A stretch of DNA of 64,000 nucleotides from Botryosphaeria dothidea (lineage: Eukaryota > Ascomycota > Dothideomycetes > Botryosphaeriales > Botryosphaeriaceae): contig WWBZ02000001.1 of assembly GCA_011503125.2 (NCBI GenBank), positions 2,790,001 through 2,854,000 on the forward strand, read 5' to 3'. The translations under genes and the position numbers were made by a program. This document shows positions 1 through 11,874 of this stretch, in pieces (the first letter of the stretch is position 1; each line of letters starts with the position of its first letter). A model generated the notes under the pieces. The model made no database searches, was not told the DNA's origin, and saw only the letters and a program-made list of their open reading frames with translations.

Positions 1-1497
1 TCTCGTTCCACGACAGCGGGGGCCTTAGCCAGTCCAGCAGAGGAAAGACAGCGATTTCCTGGAAGTCTTCGTCGCAGACGCACTGGTAAGGGGCCTACAG
101 CACGAGCATATTCTGGGTCCTCTTCTGCAGGAGACTCGCCTGTAAAATGGAGGTCCACAACTCAGGGGACCATCGGCCCCCTGACAGGGAATGCACCTGC
201 AGAGAGCCCTCGAAGCAGCGTGATCCTTTCCGGCTTGAGCGACAGTGCATACACAACCACCGAAGGCACAGGAACAGAGCGGGAATACAGCAATGGTCGC
301 TCTCTTGTCGACGACCCCATGGATATCGATGACCCAGAGGAACTGCGCACCCCAAGCGATGAAGGCGGCAGTAATGGATCAAGCGATGGTCCAGCATACC
401 GGCCCGGGGCCTTCATGACTTCCCCTCTCAGCCCTTCAGCTCTCAAGATCAAGAAGCAGCAATCTCCTCCACCCTCAACCCCGCACCGTACTCCCTCCCG
501 TCCATTGTCTTTCGGCAAGGAGAACGATAAACCCCTTGCCCTCCACCGGCGCACGCCGTCTCCCACAAAGTCCTTCAAGTCGGCCATCACCACCAGCCCC
601 TTCCACCGCCGCAACTGCTCCACCGCCGGCTCCTCCACCAAGCATACCACCCTGCCCGCGAGTCCGAACTTACCGGCCTCGCCTATCCACCGCCCCAAGA
701 CCTCCCTCTCCGACTTCGTCAACCTCACCTCCCGATCGAAAGAGGGCGGCGACCACGCCACCCCATCCATCGACGACCTTAACCATGCTGCCCTCCTCCG
801 CAACTCCGCCCTGGCGAGCCAACAGCGACGCGGCAGCCAACACGGCGGTGGTGCCAAGGCGCTCAGCGCGGCGGTGCGCCAGCAGCTCCGGCAGCGCGAC
901 AGCATCATCAACCGCGGCCGGCACAGCGGGCGCGCCTCGAGCGGCGGCAGCGCGGGCCGGTTCAGCAACAAGACGAACAGGGGCTCGGAGGATAGAGGCA
1001 AGAAGAGGTGGAGCGTGCTCGACGCTGCGAGCCAGGAGCAGGATGACGAGGAGAGCAAGAGGGAGGGCCCTGCAGCAACTGCGGCGGCGGCAGCAGCAGC
1101 AACTGGGACCGGCCTTCGTGTCCCGCTCAGCATGATCAGCAATGTCGGAAACAAGACGAATTTCCTTGCGCCACCTCCTTCCCCAGACCATCCCAAATCG
1201 GGTCACGGCCGTAGCGGTTCGACGGTTCTGGCCGGCGGTATCGGGCTGGGGAACAGCGGGATCAGGGAGGAGGAAGCGGTGCGGCTCGTCGGTGAGGGCA
1301 AGGCGAAGAGGCCGGTCAGCGTTGAGGGGGCGAATCGGTGGAGTAGCTTGAGGGGAACGCGGGAGACGGCAGCGGGTGCGGAGAGGGAGGGTGCGTGGAA
1401 GACGGGGGAAGTGTTGCGGTCATCGCCGGGGCCGAAGAGCAGTCGCCCTGGCACGGCAAGGGAGAGCAGTGTGCTTGGCAATGAGGCGTTTTTGTGA
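1..1497 (+). CDS. Disordered Ser/Pro/Arg-rich protein, 5' partial, unknown function
   Basis: Frame 1 is open from the first base of the window to a TGA at 1495-1497, so about 498 C-terminal residues are seen and the start lies to the left. The first in-frame ATG (319) is probably internal, because the codons before it read as the same kind of sequence. The protein is low in hydrophobic residues and rich in Ser, Pro, Arg and Gly, with many SP/TP sites (possible proline-directed kinase sites) and short basic patches. It includes an acidic MDIDDPEE stretch and an alanine run near residue 360 encoded by GCG/GCA repeats. No enzyme fold, membrane segment or coiled coil is visible. I do not recognise the family; a scaffold or cell-cycle target would fit but is a guess. 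Confidence 0.7.
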   Translation, partial: SRSTTAGALASPAEERQRFPGSLRRRRTGKGPTARAYSGSSSAGDSPVKWRSTTQGTIGPLTGNAPAESPRSSVILSGLSDSAYTTTEGTGTEREYSNGRSLVDDPMDIDDPEELRTPSDEGGSNGSSDGPAYRPGAFMTSPLSPSALKIKKQQSPPPSTPHRTPSRPLSFGKENDKPLALHRRTPSPTKSFKSAITTSPFHRRNCSTAGSSTKHTTLPASPNLPASPIHRPKTSLSDFVNLTSRSKEGGDHATPSIDDLNHAALLRNSALASQQRRGSQHGGGAKALSAAVRQQLRQRDSIINRGRHSGRASSGGSAGRFSNKTNRGSEDRGKKRWSVLDAASQEQDDEESKREGPAATAAAAAAATGTGLRVPLSMISNVGNKTNFLAPPPSPDHPKSGHGRSGSTVLAGGIGLGNSGIREEEAVRLVGEGKAKRPVSVEGANRWSSLRGTRETAAGAEREGAWKTGEVLRSSPGPKSSRPGTARESSVLGNEAFL

Positions 1498-2797
1498 AGG
1501 GGTGAATTTCTTGAGATGAGAGTACTGGCATGAAGAGGAACGTTGTACGATCTGATGATTGACTGACTATGAGGTTGACGTTGATGGTGAGACGCCTCTT
1601 TGCCGTTGTCTTTTGTTTCTGTTTGCTGGCGTCTTAAGAAAGCATCTAGCGTCTTGATCCTTAGGTTACCCTTATGCTCTGCTGTAGTTCTTATTGTTTT
1701 TCCAGCATCGGTTCTAATGTAGGATTTCGGCATCGAAAAGCAATTCACCCATGGAATTGACTTACAATCACCATCTTCATTTTTCCGTACGATTTCTCAT
1801 GATTGACTAAGTGAAATCAGTATTTCATGAGTAGTCATCATGGAAAATGGTTAACAGACGAAGTGAAAGTGTGGACTTTGCGGGATGAACCAAAGACACA
1901 GAAAGGGCCCACTGTGTAGCAGACAGTTCTCGACCCCAGAAACCCCACTCAACAATACAAACTCATGTTGCGCCATCAAGAGTAAGCTGATTTCAGGAGC
2001 TGGCGACGTTGAAAGGGTCTGGTCGTTCGTGGTTTCTGACCAGTTTCGAAGAATTTCTTCCCTGGTGGGGCTCATCACCTGGGTGTTCGACCCCACAGGT
2101 ATCTGATGCAGTATGCATGATTGCGTGGCTGTGATAGAGAAAAAGTGCGCCATAGCGTAGAAAGCTGATGGAAAGTCGGCGAAGACGCACGGAAGTGAGA
2201 GGAAGCGAATACGTCCACACCCGAGACCTTGAAGGATCCACATGTGGCAGCGATCTAACTCCCAAAGGCAATTAGGTCGAGAGCATACGAGACCTGCAGC
2301 CAACAGTTAGCGACGGTGACCTTTGACAGACTTATCTCTGCGAGGAGTGAAGCATTCGTCCGGAAGTGAGCGTATTTTGTTGCTGGTGACAAAGTTATCG
2401 GGATGATGCTTCGACTTCCCATGAAAGCCCTGATCGTATCTTCGCATTCGACGCTGGTAGTCAGCTACACCACCCTTCTGTACTCGGAAGAACACGATTG
2501 CGGAAACAAGACGGTCGTTCATTCATCACTGATCAAAGAAAAGTTAAACTGTTGTACATAATCCACCCCTGCGGAGAAAAAAGTAGCAAAACATTCAGAG
2601 AATAAGTCCGGCTCTGGAAACCCCCAGATCACATACTCAGCAAGTGATCCTTTCTGTAAGAGTCGTCTTAGTAGCAGCGAACTTCCAGCGACCGAATTCG
2701 ACGCCTTTCGAGAAGCGCAGGACCCGAAACCAGAGTTACGCCACTACCACGGATTTCCCATTGCCGCAAAGGACGAAGTGTGCAAGAGCGCCGTTGC
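1498..2797. other. Intergenic region between two converging genes
   Basis: This holds the 3' ends of the disordered-protein gene (plus) and of the STF2-like gene (minus). Open frames up to 150 codons exist, but they begin at non-ATG codons and show no recognisable protein. Nothing else was seen. Confidence 0.6.
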
Positions 2798-3391
2798 CTA
2801 GGCCTTCTTGTTGTGGGCCGAGTCCTCCTCCTGGATGCTGCCCTCGGTGTTGCTACTCTCACCCGTCGACATCTTTTCGAGATCGGCATAGTCCTCGGCA
2901 CGAGGACCGTGAAGTTCCTCCTCAAAGACGGGCTCCGGGTCGATGGTCTCGAACTTGGTCTTGAAGTCCTTCATGTTGTGGGCCGTCATGCTGTTGGAGC
3001 GACGACGCGGGTTCGCCATGTGGTAGTCATAGTCCTCGATCTCATCACCCTCACGACCCCTGCATCAGAATGTTAGCACTGTTACCGGGTGGAATGAGTC
3101 ATATAGCTGTAATCGAAGTGATTATGGTGTGATACAATCCAGGGGTGGATTGACGCAAGGTGCCGCGGCGGGAGGGTAAACTCAAAGAGCCAGGGACGGG
3201 GCAGTAGGAACATTGAGATGTAAGTGGGGCAGGACTTACCAGTTAGCCTTTCCGTGGCCGTCCTTCTTGACCTTGTTGGGCTCAGCATCGGCATGGCCGT
3301 GCTTTGCAAAGTAACGAGGGAGAGCGGGCTCCGAGTTGCCCTCGGTGACGCCAGTGTGCTCGCGGTCGTTGGCCTTGTGAGTGCGGGTCAT
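2798..3391 (-). CDS. STF2: STF2-like ATP synthase-stabilising / hydrophilin protein
   Basis: Two exons: 3240-3391 and 2798-3059, joined across an intron of 180 nt (donor GTAAGT at 3239, acceptor CAG ending at 3060). The product is 137 residues. The start MTRTHK and the central block GKANWGREGDEI match yeast Stf2, where MTRTNK and GKGNWGKPGDEI occupy the same positions. The tryptophan codon of that block is split by the intron, which supports the junction. The protein is small, very hydrophilic and charged, with no membrane segment. In yeast Stf2 was described as a stabiliser of the inhibited F1Fo-ATPase and later as a hydrophilin protecting cells from desiccation; which applies here is not visible. 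It is divergent from DRE2. Confidence 0.85.
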
Positions 3392-4831
3392 GGTGAATGT
3401 TAGGTGTCGTATCTAGAGAAACACGTAGATGGATTAGAGTCGAGCTATTTTGATTTGGGTGATGGTGAAAGTGGTGAGATTGATGCTTCGTCAGCTTGGG
3501 GGTTGCAGCCGGGTCATACCACAGCAGGATGCAAGCAGCGGGCGGGACGTGGCCGGGATGAGGGCTACTCACTTGATCTTGATGAAAGGAATTGGATTGC
3601 AGTGGATGGTGCAGCAGTGTTGCGGCAAATGTGATTAAATAGTGCAGCTGAGGGTTGGGACAGGAAGCTGTCGTCCGGAATGCCCTTATGTATCTTCGAC
3701 GGGGTTCTGCTCTCGTGACCCTCGAGCTTGGGCCAATAGTGGCTGCGACTGACAATGGAGCCACCAAGACAGGCACGCGATGTGTTCCGTACCTGCAGCA
3801 GGGTCTACAGACGGCAAAGTCACGTCTCGCGCGAACGCGTGTGGGGAGAATGGTGCGGTGTGTTGCTGTGCTGCTGCTGAAGTGGAGTGCTTCACGTCAA
3901 AGAGCAGCAGTTGTCTCACGCGAGCTCGCCTGCACTCCTCTCAGGGCTGGGGGGCGCCCTGAGGGCGGGCGGGGTAGTTGTGTTGCGCATCGCCTGCCGC
4001 GCCTTCCCGCCCTCGTCAGGTCTGGGGCATTGGCATTGGTATCAAACAAGCCTGCTAATAACGGCCCGTTTGGATGCGTGCGTCAGGAAGCATAACCGCG
4101 CGATGTCGGCGGACGACGCGCCAATAACGCAGCGTGGCCGGCATCCTTCCCTGGCGTTCCTGCTGGTACGCTACAATTCGCAATCTATTGCAGAAAACAG
4201 CTGGCCTGAGAGCCCTACTGGACCCTGTGCGCGAGCCTGCCACCACCTGTCTGACCTACAGTCGCGACTTCCTGAGAGCCCATGTTAATCCGGGGTACCT
4301 ACGTCATCGCCCGGCCCGACCGCCAGACCCTCCTTCCGGTTGATGCCCGCTTGTCGCTGCCAGATTAATCATCGGCTTTGATTCGCCACTTTTGCTGGCC
4401 TGCGCACGCGCGGTGATACGGGCCACGTTTCAATGTCAACAGAGAGGTGCTGCGATAGAGAGCTCCAAAGGCTCTGAGAGCTTTCCCCGCATTTAGATGC
4501 TGTGGATGGCGCCAGCGCTGCCATCACAATCTGAGCATAGCGCTACCTCTCGGCGCACTAATCTTTTGTGGATTAGTGTTGATGCCCGAGTCCTCAGGCT
4601 ACAACAGCCCTCAATTTTTTGCCGCGCTGAAGGCCGTCCCGGATTAGTTCCTTGGCAGCTGGCGAGCGTCGGTCCACCGCAGCCCAGCTGATTACAAACG
4701 ATCCTACCTCCACGGAGTTGCGTTTTGCTTTATGACGCGACGCTCACCACCAGAGCCAGTCTTTAAATTTTACTCGTGCCCGAGCCCGCCTCTCCCCTTT
4801 TCTCTCAACATCCTGCCTGGCTTCCGCAAAA
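3392..4831. promoter_or_regulatory. Divergent intergenic region STF2-like / DRE2
   Basis: About 1.4 kb separates the two divergent starts and must hold both promoters and 5' UTRs. A T/A-rich stretch (tttaaatttt, 4763-4772) lies about 65 bases before the DRE2 ATG and could be a core promoter element. The open frames here are in changing frames and carry no recognisable protein. Confidence 0.45.
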
Positions 4832-5905
4832 ATGGCGCCCTCCGTCACGCTTGACCTGTCCTCAGATTTCGAGCCGGTCGCCGCTCACCCCACCAAACCT
4901 GCCGCCGCTTCTCGCACGCTGCTTGTGGCCCCACCCTCCGTAGCTGCCCACCCCGAAACCCTCAACCGCATATTCGAGAGCCATGATCGCAACATAACCG
5001 ACCTTCAAATGCTCGATCGCCTCGCTGTTGGTCTTGTCGCACTCCCTACCTCCACTTACGATGTTATCCTCCTCCTGACCGACGCCGACGGCACACGGGC
5101 CGAGAGCCAGAAGCTCCTGGGGAGGGAGGTCATGAGCAAGCTAGTAGACGCTCTAAGACCGGGCGGTAGATTCCGCAGTCAGGATGGCAAATTCGGCACC
5201 GACGGGGCAGAGACGACAGAGGCTATTCTCGCAGGATTGGTCAATCAGGATGGAGACGGCATGGTAAAGCCTGAGGACACTACCGGACAGGCTGTCCCAC
5301 TTCGATTCGGCAAGAAGAAGGCGAGCGCTGTAGAAAACAGTGCCGTTCCTCTCCCACTGAATGGAAAGAGGAAGAGCGTATCGCAGGAGCCCCCGAAGCC
5401 CGCTGGCGTTGGCTTTGTGGATTTCACCGACGACTTCGGCGAGCCTTTGGTGACTGGAGAGGACGATGACGATGACGACGATCTCATTGATGAGGATGAT
5501 CTCCTGACCGAGCAAGATAAAATGAGACCAGTGATGCCCCGTAAGTATTGGAGTCTGTCGTTCGGGTTGGGCGAGCCTGAGGCTAATAGCACGATAGCGC
5601 TCGAGTGCCGACCGAAGGTCGGAAAGCGGAGACGCGCATGCAAAGACTGTACCTGCGGACTCGCGCAGCAGCTGGAGGCGGAGGATAAAGCCAAGCGGGA
5701 GGCAGCTGACAAGGCCCTCAACACCATCAAGCTTGACACGGATGACCTGGCCGAGGTTGACTTCACAGTCCAAGGCAAAGTTGGCAGCTGTGGAAATTGC
5801 GCTCTTGGCGATGCTTTCCGATGCGACGGATGTCCGTACATCGGACTGCCTGCTTTCAAGCCCGGCGAGGAGGTCCGGCTCCTCAACAATGATATCCAGC
5901 TATAG
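4832..5905 (+). CDS. DRE2: Cytosolic Fe-S cluster assembly protein DRE2 (anamorsin/CIAPIN1)
   Basis: Dre2 receives electrons from the diflavin reductase Tah18 in cytosolic iron-sulfur protein assembly. Exons are 4832-5540 and 5598-5905, giving 338 residues. The intron (5541-5597, GTAAGT to GATAG) is 57 nt with no in-frame stop, so the unspliced frame is also open; splicing is chosen because it restores [20 protein letters not shown], the expected entry into the CIAPIN1 domain. The N-terminal part (about 1-150) is a degenerate methyltransferase-like fold. An acidic linker with a run of Asp follows (about 205-225). The [2Fe-2S] ligands are C240, C251, C254 and C256. The second site CX2C-X7-CX2C is C301, C304, C312 and C315. 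The ATG at 4832 follows a CAAAA context. Confidence 0.95.
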   Translation: MAPSVTLDLSSDFEPVAAHPTKPAAASRTLLVAPPSVAAHPETLNRIFESHDRNITDLQMLDRLAVGLVALPTSTYDVILLLTDADGTRAESQKLLGREVMSKLVDALRPGGRFRSQDGKFGTDGAETTEAILAGLVNQDGDGMVKPEDTTGQAVPLRFGKKKASAVENSAVPLPLNGKRKSVSQEPPKPAGVGFVDFTDDFGEPLVTGEDDDDDDDLIDEDDLLTEQDKMRPVMPRKYWSLSFGLGEPEANSTIALECRPKVGKRRRACKDCTCGLAQQLEAEDKAKREAADKALNTIKLDTDDLAEVDFTVQGKVGSCGNCALGDAFRCDGCPYIGLPAFKPGEEVRLLNNDIQL

Positions 5906-6384
5906 TTGTTAAATCACGGCGGAGTTTGGGACGGCTGAAGGGACGCTTTCACCGTGCGTGCTACGGCATGTGCTCGGCTTGGGATAACTCGGTTGTTTCG
6001 GTAACATAGGAGCTCTCGGTGGATAATGAAATGTTTGGGCAGGGCAAGGCCAATTGGTTGCATTCAAAGCGGCGTTCGATAGACTGGGTTTGACACGAAA
6101 AATTGATACGTTCGACGACATGAATGTAGATGACGATCACTAAGCAGCGCGAAACGAGAAGAAGTGTCGGTTGCAAAATTCCACGAGGTCCGCGTGCTGT
6201 GCTATGTTTGAGCGGGCAAGGCTTGGCGCCAGCAGCGCGTTCGCCGATCTTGTCACCGCGCCTGAGAACGCATCCATGCAACCACGAGCCGAAGACAGCT
6301 TCGAGAAAACAACGCCCAGCTCCTCCCCCTTCTTCCTCCACCCACCACGCGCATCGCGTCTCGTCGCCGTTGCCCCGCCACAAC
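5906..6384. other. Intergenic: DRE2 3' UTR and NUP133 promoter
   Basis: The two genes run in the same direction, so this holds the DRE2 3' end and the promoter and leader of the nucleoporin gene. The open frame starting at 6130 only gains meaning from the ATG at 6385. No other feature is seen. Confidence 0.5.
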
Positions 6385-9300
6385 ATGTTTTCGCCGGACG
6401 CTTCCTTCCACGGCGTGCATGGCGCTCTGTCGCGCAACCCCCGGCGGCGGCAACGTCACGATTCTGACAGCGCGAAGAACCAACCCGACCGGAAGCGCAG
6501 CAAGATCTCGGACACTACCTTCCTCGACCCAGCCAGCCCCGCGGTCAACGGCAATGGCCCCCCCGGATTGAATGGCCATACCGTCAACGGGGACGAGAAG
6601 CGGCGGTCAGCGTTGCGACACGAGATCCCGGTGCGCGAGAAGAAGCACTCCGCGGCGCCCGCAAGGAGCGTCAAGGGCGACGGCAGCACTACCTTGGTAT
6701 GCATGTGTCTGGTTTCGATGGCGATATGGATGCTGACGGACACCATAGACGAAATCTCCAAACTACAGTCTCAAGCAGCTGCCTAGCCTACCTGAACCTC
6801 TGCGCTCGAATTCTCACGGTACGCGCTTTTGAAGCCTGCTGCCGGATACGTGCTAATACTTATTTAGAAGACTATCGCGCATTCGTCCTGCCTTCGACAC
6901 CCTACGCCGTTGCTTTTACTCGTGAGCACGCCTTCGTCTGGGACTACACCACACCTGTTCCTACACCCTCTTCGTCCCGAACGCTTTCTCTACCGTATCC
7001 TTTGAAACGCTCCGAGCCTCTTCCTGTGGGATCTCTCGTGAACACGGGCCCTTCTGGCGACCTGGGCTTGATTGTGGTCCATCCGACATCTGGAAAGATC
7101 AAATTTTGGGAGAACGTGGACAGCGCAGAATCCCTCAGCTTGTTCCAGCAACGCCGCCAAGGAATCGAGGGCTCTGTCGGGAATTTGCTCTCCGGAGAGA
7201 CCGTGGTGGACATTGTTGATGCTGAGCATGCGGGATTCGTACTGGTGTTTAGTACCGGACGAGTGGCCCAATTGACCGTCCGCGATTCACAAGGAAGACC
7301 ACACATTAGTGTGCAGTTCCTTCGCAGCCAGCAGCAAAACAACTCCTCCAGCTTCTTTGGAAATCTCAGCAGCTTCTTTTCTGGATCAGGATGGAACAGA
7401 GACGTGACCGCTGTAAAGGTCCGCCCGTCTCAACTCAAGGGTCAATTGGAGGTTGTTGTAGCCACTGGATCTGGTTCTTTTCAAGTCTGGGATCTCAACT
7501 GGGCTGGTCAGCATGCCCTAAAGGAGGAAATAAACGCACGACAAGAGCTTCTTGCGGCTTTCGAGGCTGGAGTCATCCCTGAGATGCGTGGGAATGGTAC
7601 ATCGGTCAGGGTGCTGGACATCAACATCTTTGACGAGCCTAAAGTTCAAGCGCTTGACGACAGCGTTGTTGCGGCTTCATCAAGCATTGGGCTACTAGCT
7701 CTTGTTGCCTTGTCCAGACCGGCCGGCACCCGCTATGGAATCGTCGAGGTGGACCTCATTGGAAGCGTGGCCAAGGTAGCAAGAATGATCCCTCTTGACA
7801 CTTTCGCTGGAGATCCGACACAGCAGACAGCAAAAACGGGCAAGCTCTTGGTTCCAGCCCCAGGACACACAGCTTTCGCAATTCTCAACAATGCCCTTGT
7901 AATAACGTCGCTGTTGGAGCCAAACGAATCGCCGGATATGCAACTCGTGGTCGATGTCGGAACTGCGCCTAGGCCGTTTCAGGACGTTGTCTGCTTCCGC
8001 AAAGAGAGGAATCTGCGATTCGTCGGCTACGCTTTGGAGGAGTCTTCCCGGAAAACGAAGCAGTCTAGCTGTGTGATCTTCGCTCGAGGGATTGGTGCTA
8101 TACGAGTGACAGCCGTTGCTCCGAGCTTAGATGGCAAAGATCCTGAACGGTCACGCGCAACTGCCAAGAGTCGGATCTCCCAGGCAGTATGGTTCGGAAG
8201 CGCTCCTGACAGCATCTTCGATTTCTCTGCCAAGCCCGATTTCACTTTTGAATACCAGGAAATCGAGACAGCCGCTCTTCAAATTAGCCAGGAAGTCCTT
8301 GACTCCAGCTCCGAACACATCCCTGTCGGATTGGCATCACAGTCTCAGCAACTCGCTTTGAGGGCTGGTGCTTTGGCTAACCTGGCAAAACACCTGAAAG
8401 AGAACTATCCGCCCTTGTCGCGTGTTGTCAAATGGCAGCTGCTCTGGAATGCCGAAAAGTTGGCGTCTGCTCAAGGTGTTTGGGATTATTACGAGGAACG
8501 TCTTAAGCTGAAGACGCCTCACAAGCCGCTTCTGGACGAGATCGTCGACATGCTTCATGAGCGGCATAAATCTGAACTTAGACCGGAACTTGGAGAGCTG
8601 GACCCTATTCGACAATGGTTCGTCAAGGACGTGTCGAAGATGCATATCATGATTCCGTGGGCTCAGCTGTCGGTCAGAGAAGTTTACAAGGAGGGAGTGA
8701 AGGATTACAGGACGCTGATCCTACTCGTCAGCGAAGCCGACGACATCTGCCTCAATGCTCTGGAGAAGTCTTTCAGTTTTCGAAGGGACCACCTATTTGA
8801 TTACGGCCTAGAAGCAGAAGAGCTCGACTACAACATCCTAACCACGGGATACGAGGGCCTGCCCTTGCCCTGGACGTCAAACCCGAACATTGTCAACTCC
8901 ATTCGATCTCTGGTGGACCTGGCAAGAGAGATGGTTTGGCAAATCTCCGAGGAAGAAGGCGAATTGCCTTTCTCCAAGAAGGTCGCAGGCGACAATCCGC
9001 GCCTCGTCAAGCTCTGCTGTCAGGTGCACATGGAACGGTATCGTTGGTGCCTCGCGCAACCCGACGATAAGACGCGTGCCACGGGACAAGCTCTCAAGCA
9101 AGAATTTGAAAGCAACATCCGCCACAATCAAGTCACATCTCTCGCCAAGATTGGCATGGCAGAGAGTGGTATGATCATTGCTGAGCGCCTCAAGGATATG
9201 AGGACCCTGGTGTCACTCGTCTGGGATGAGCTCAATTTCCTCGGAGAGGAGCGCGACAACACCGACAATGAGGAAGAGGAGCGACATTTCGAGAACTCAT

Positions 9301-10695
9301 TGAAGAAGCTGGAGCAACGAATCCGTACCTACTTTGAGAGATTCGGTCAGGCATGGGCAGATGCTCTTTTCGCCAGTCATATACACTTGAACAAGTCCGG
9401 AATGATGCTCGACAAGAGAAGTGTTGGACAGGAGCTGCTCACGCAGTTCCTCCGTGCACGCCCTGCATATGCCAAGTTGACCTGGATCAATGATATCTTG
9501 GGCGAAAATGATTTTGCATCTGCCAGCCAAGCTCTCATTCACGTCGGCACCAAGCAGGAAACGCGAGATTGGAGCAAGAAAGTGGAAATGTCACTCGCGA
9601 AGCTTTCTCTTCTCGCAGCTGAAGCAGACGGAAAAACAGGTGCCATTGACAACCCCAGGGCACAACGCGCTCGTTGCGATAGCGAGCTGCGACTTCTAGA
9701 GCTACAAGAGAAGGTTTATAGGCACATCAAACCGACGATCGATGGTGCGCTCGATGATGATTCGGCCATCGACCTCGTCATGATGGACTATGGCACCTTG
9801 TTTGTCAAGGATAGACCTGCTCTTCAGCAGCTCTTGAAGCGCGGTTTCGAGGAGACCATCGCACACCGTTCTCTAGACGCAGGCCTGCTTATTGACATCC
9901 TGACCCTCATGGATCATGCACAACACGAACCTGGTTCGCAGGACATCAGCGGACGCCAAAACTTTCTGGCTTTCCAGGCTCTGGCCGCGTCAGAGGGTAT
10001 TCTGGATAAGGTCACTTGGGAAGGAAGCTTGAAATTAGCTTGGAAGAGGACATTCCTCTGTGACGACTGGGAGGCGATCAACAACACGGTTCAGCAGGCG
10101 GACGCGCAGGTGCAGCTGGCACTGGAGAACACATTGATTTTCTGGACTCTCAAGCAAGGTTACCAAAGCGGTATGCGTCACTCCACACATTTGATTAATA
10201 CGAAGAATCTCGCTAACAAGTTTACCAGGCCTCTGGGAAAAGCATCCCAGCCTCCAATTGCTGTCACCCTCGGAAGTACTTGATGCCGGATGCCGCGCTG
10301 AAGAACTCCAATCGCGATTCCCGTCGGAAGACCTACGAGACCCCATCATCAAGGATAACATCAAGGACGACGATGATCTACAGGGTTTCCTGTCCGCGTG
10401 CCGTCTCGATTACTGGTATGCAGAGATCAAGGAGCTCGCCAGGAGACGGGCTTTCAGCGACGCGGAGTTGGATGTGCCAGGGACAGGGCTCAGCATGCAG
10501 GTCGTGCAAGAGGATAGGGACGTGACCCCACGTGCGAACGCGCGGGTCAATGGCATCATGGGGACTGTGGAAGAAGAGCCAGAGGAAGAAGAGGCGGCGG
10601 CGGTGGAAGATTCCGATGCGAACCTGCAATCGGCTGTGGGCTTCGAGGGCGACGACGAACAGAGCGAGCTGGAAGGAGAGGCGATGGAGGAATGA
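6385..10695 (+). CDS. NUP133: NUP133-family nucleoporin (Y-complex subunit)
   Basis: Four exons: 6385-6696, 6749-6818, 6868-10170 and 10229-10695, giving 1383 residues, the usual size of fungal Nup133. Introns are 52, 49 and 58 nt with GTATGC/GTACGC donors. The N-terminal 100 residues are basic and disordered and include a KRSK nuclear-localisation-like patch. The next exon reads TKSPNYSLKQLPSLPEPLRS and runs into DYRAFVLPSTPYAVAF, the start of the beta-propeller typical of Nup133. The rest is a long alpha-helical stack, ending with an acidic Glu-rich tail. Nup133 tethers the Y-complex to the pore membrane and is needed for pore assembly and mRNA export. Identification rests on length, architecture and remembered fungal sequence. 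Confidence 0.88.
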
Positions 10696-11874
10696 GAGGG
10701 CTACCGTTGCACATACGGGTTGTTTTCAATGGCATGACAGTTCGGGAATAGGGTAACGATGAGCGGAAATCAAAACAGGATAGCGGGAGCTCCACTGCGG
10801 TCATCATCTCTCGGCACACCGATGTGGAAGTTTGAGGATGATGGGCAGGGCGAATGGGGCAGCGCAGTGGTACCTGCTTCGACCGTGCATTATTTCGGGG
10901 GCGAGTAGCGGCATCGGCCAGGCGTTTTGAGCTTCTTTTTCTTCGCTCGGAGCAAGGCTGAAGGACAAGGCGGGCGCCTGCCCCGGGGTGGGCGGCAGCA
11001 TCATTCGTATACCTGTGAATAGTTGAATTCAAAATAGCCGTGGGCGCTTGCGGATCTTGGACAATGGTGTTGGCGAAGCCAGGGGCCCGTTTGGCGCCGG
11101 TGGGCGTGCTGGTGTCTAGGCCCCGGCGACGGTTTGCAAGTTCGCGGCGCGTTCCAGAAGGAGAGGGTCAGGCCGAGTCGCGCGCGGAGCAAGCCCAAGG
11201 CACAGAGCCAAAATAAGCTGGCCGGGATGGCAGCCGTTGCGCGGCGTTTGATTTGCCCTGGGCTGGGCGCGTCAGGCCGCCTCAGACCGGGGGCGGAGGG
11301 CGTTCTTCGGGGCCTCACTGCGCGGCTGTCAGCTGCGCGGCGAGGCGAGTGGAGCGACGCGCTTGAGCCGCAGGCGGCTGGGAGTTGAGGTGTTCCTGCA
11401 GCGGGCAGCAGCGGCGGCAGTCCCCTTTTCCTGGGCGGCACAGCGGCGAGCGGGCGGCGACAGGCGTGTGTTGTGGCGCGTTGCGGTCGACCGGCCCAGC
11501 GCTCGCCCTCGCCTTAGCGAGGTTGAGGTGCTGCTAGGCCGCTTCCGTGCGAGCACCAGCACCAGCCTCTGGACTAGCAGCCACCCCAAGCACTCCCGTT
11601 CACCGCAGCGGTCCTCCACCATCACCTTACGCCCACGGCTCCACGCCTCCTCCCGCCGTCCGCCATACCTGCGCTGCACTTCTCCGCCCCTCTGTCCCGC
11701 CCCGGCATCAGCGGCCTGCAGCAGCAGCGACGAGTCGTGTAGCCCATTCTTGCGACCGCCCGACCGCCTTCAGGAGTCCTCGCTCGACATCCTCGCTCCC
11801 ACGCAACCCTCCCTCCTCCACGCGCTGCTCCCCAACCCGCTCCGCCCTGATCTCCGCGTCAGCCTCTCGCAACC
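10696..11874. other. Intergenic: NUP133 3' end and long GC-rich CK1 leader
   Basis: The part from about 11.0 kb on is GC- and CpG-rich and turns pyrimidine-rich just before the kinase ATG, as expected of a promoter and 5' UTR of a well-expressed fungal gene. Open frames occur on both strands but only because GC-rich DNA has few stops. No gene is supported. Confidence 0.5.

Noticed and set aside
1851..2303. 150-codon minus-strand frame
   Set aside because: Begins at TTG, no domain, lies between two converging real genes.
5153..5889. Two long antisense frames opposite DRE2
   Set aside because: Shadows of the real coding frame produced by its codon bias.
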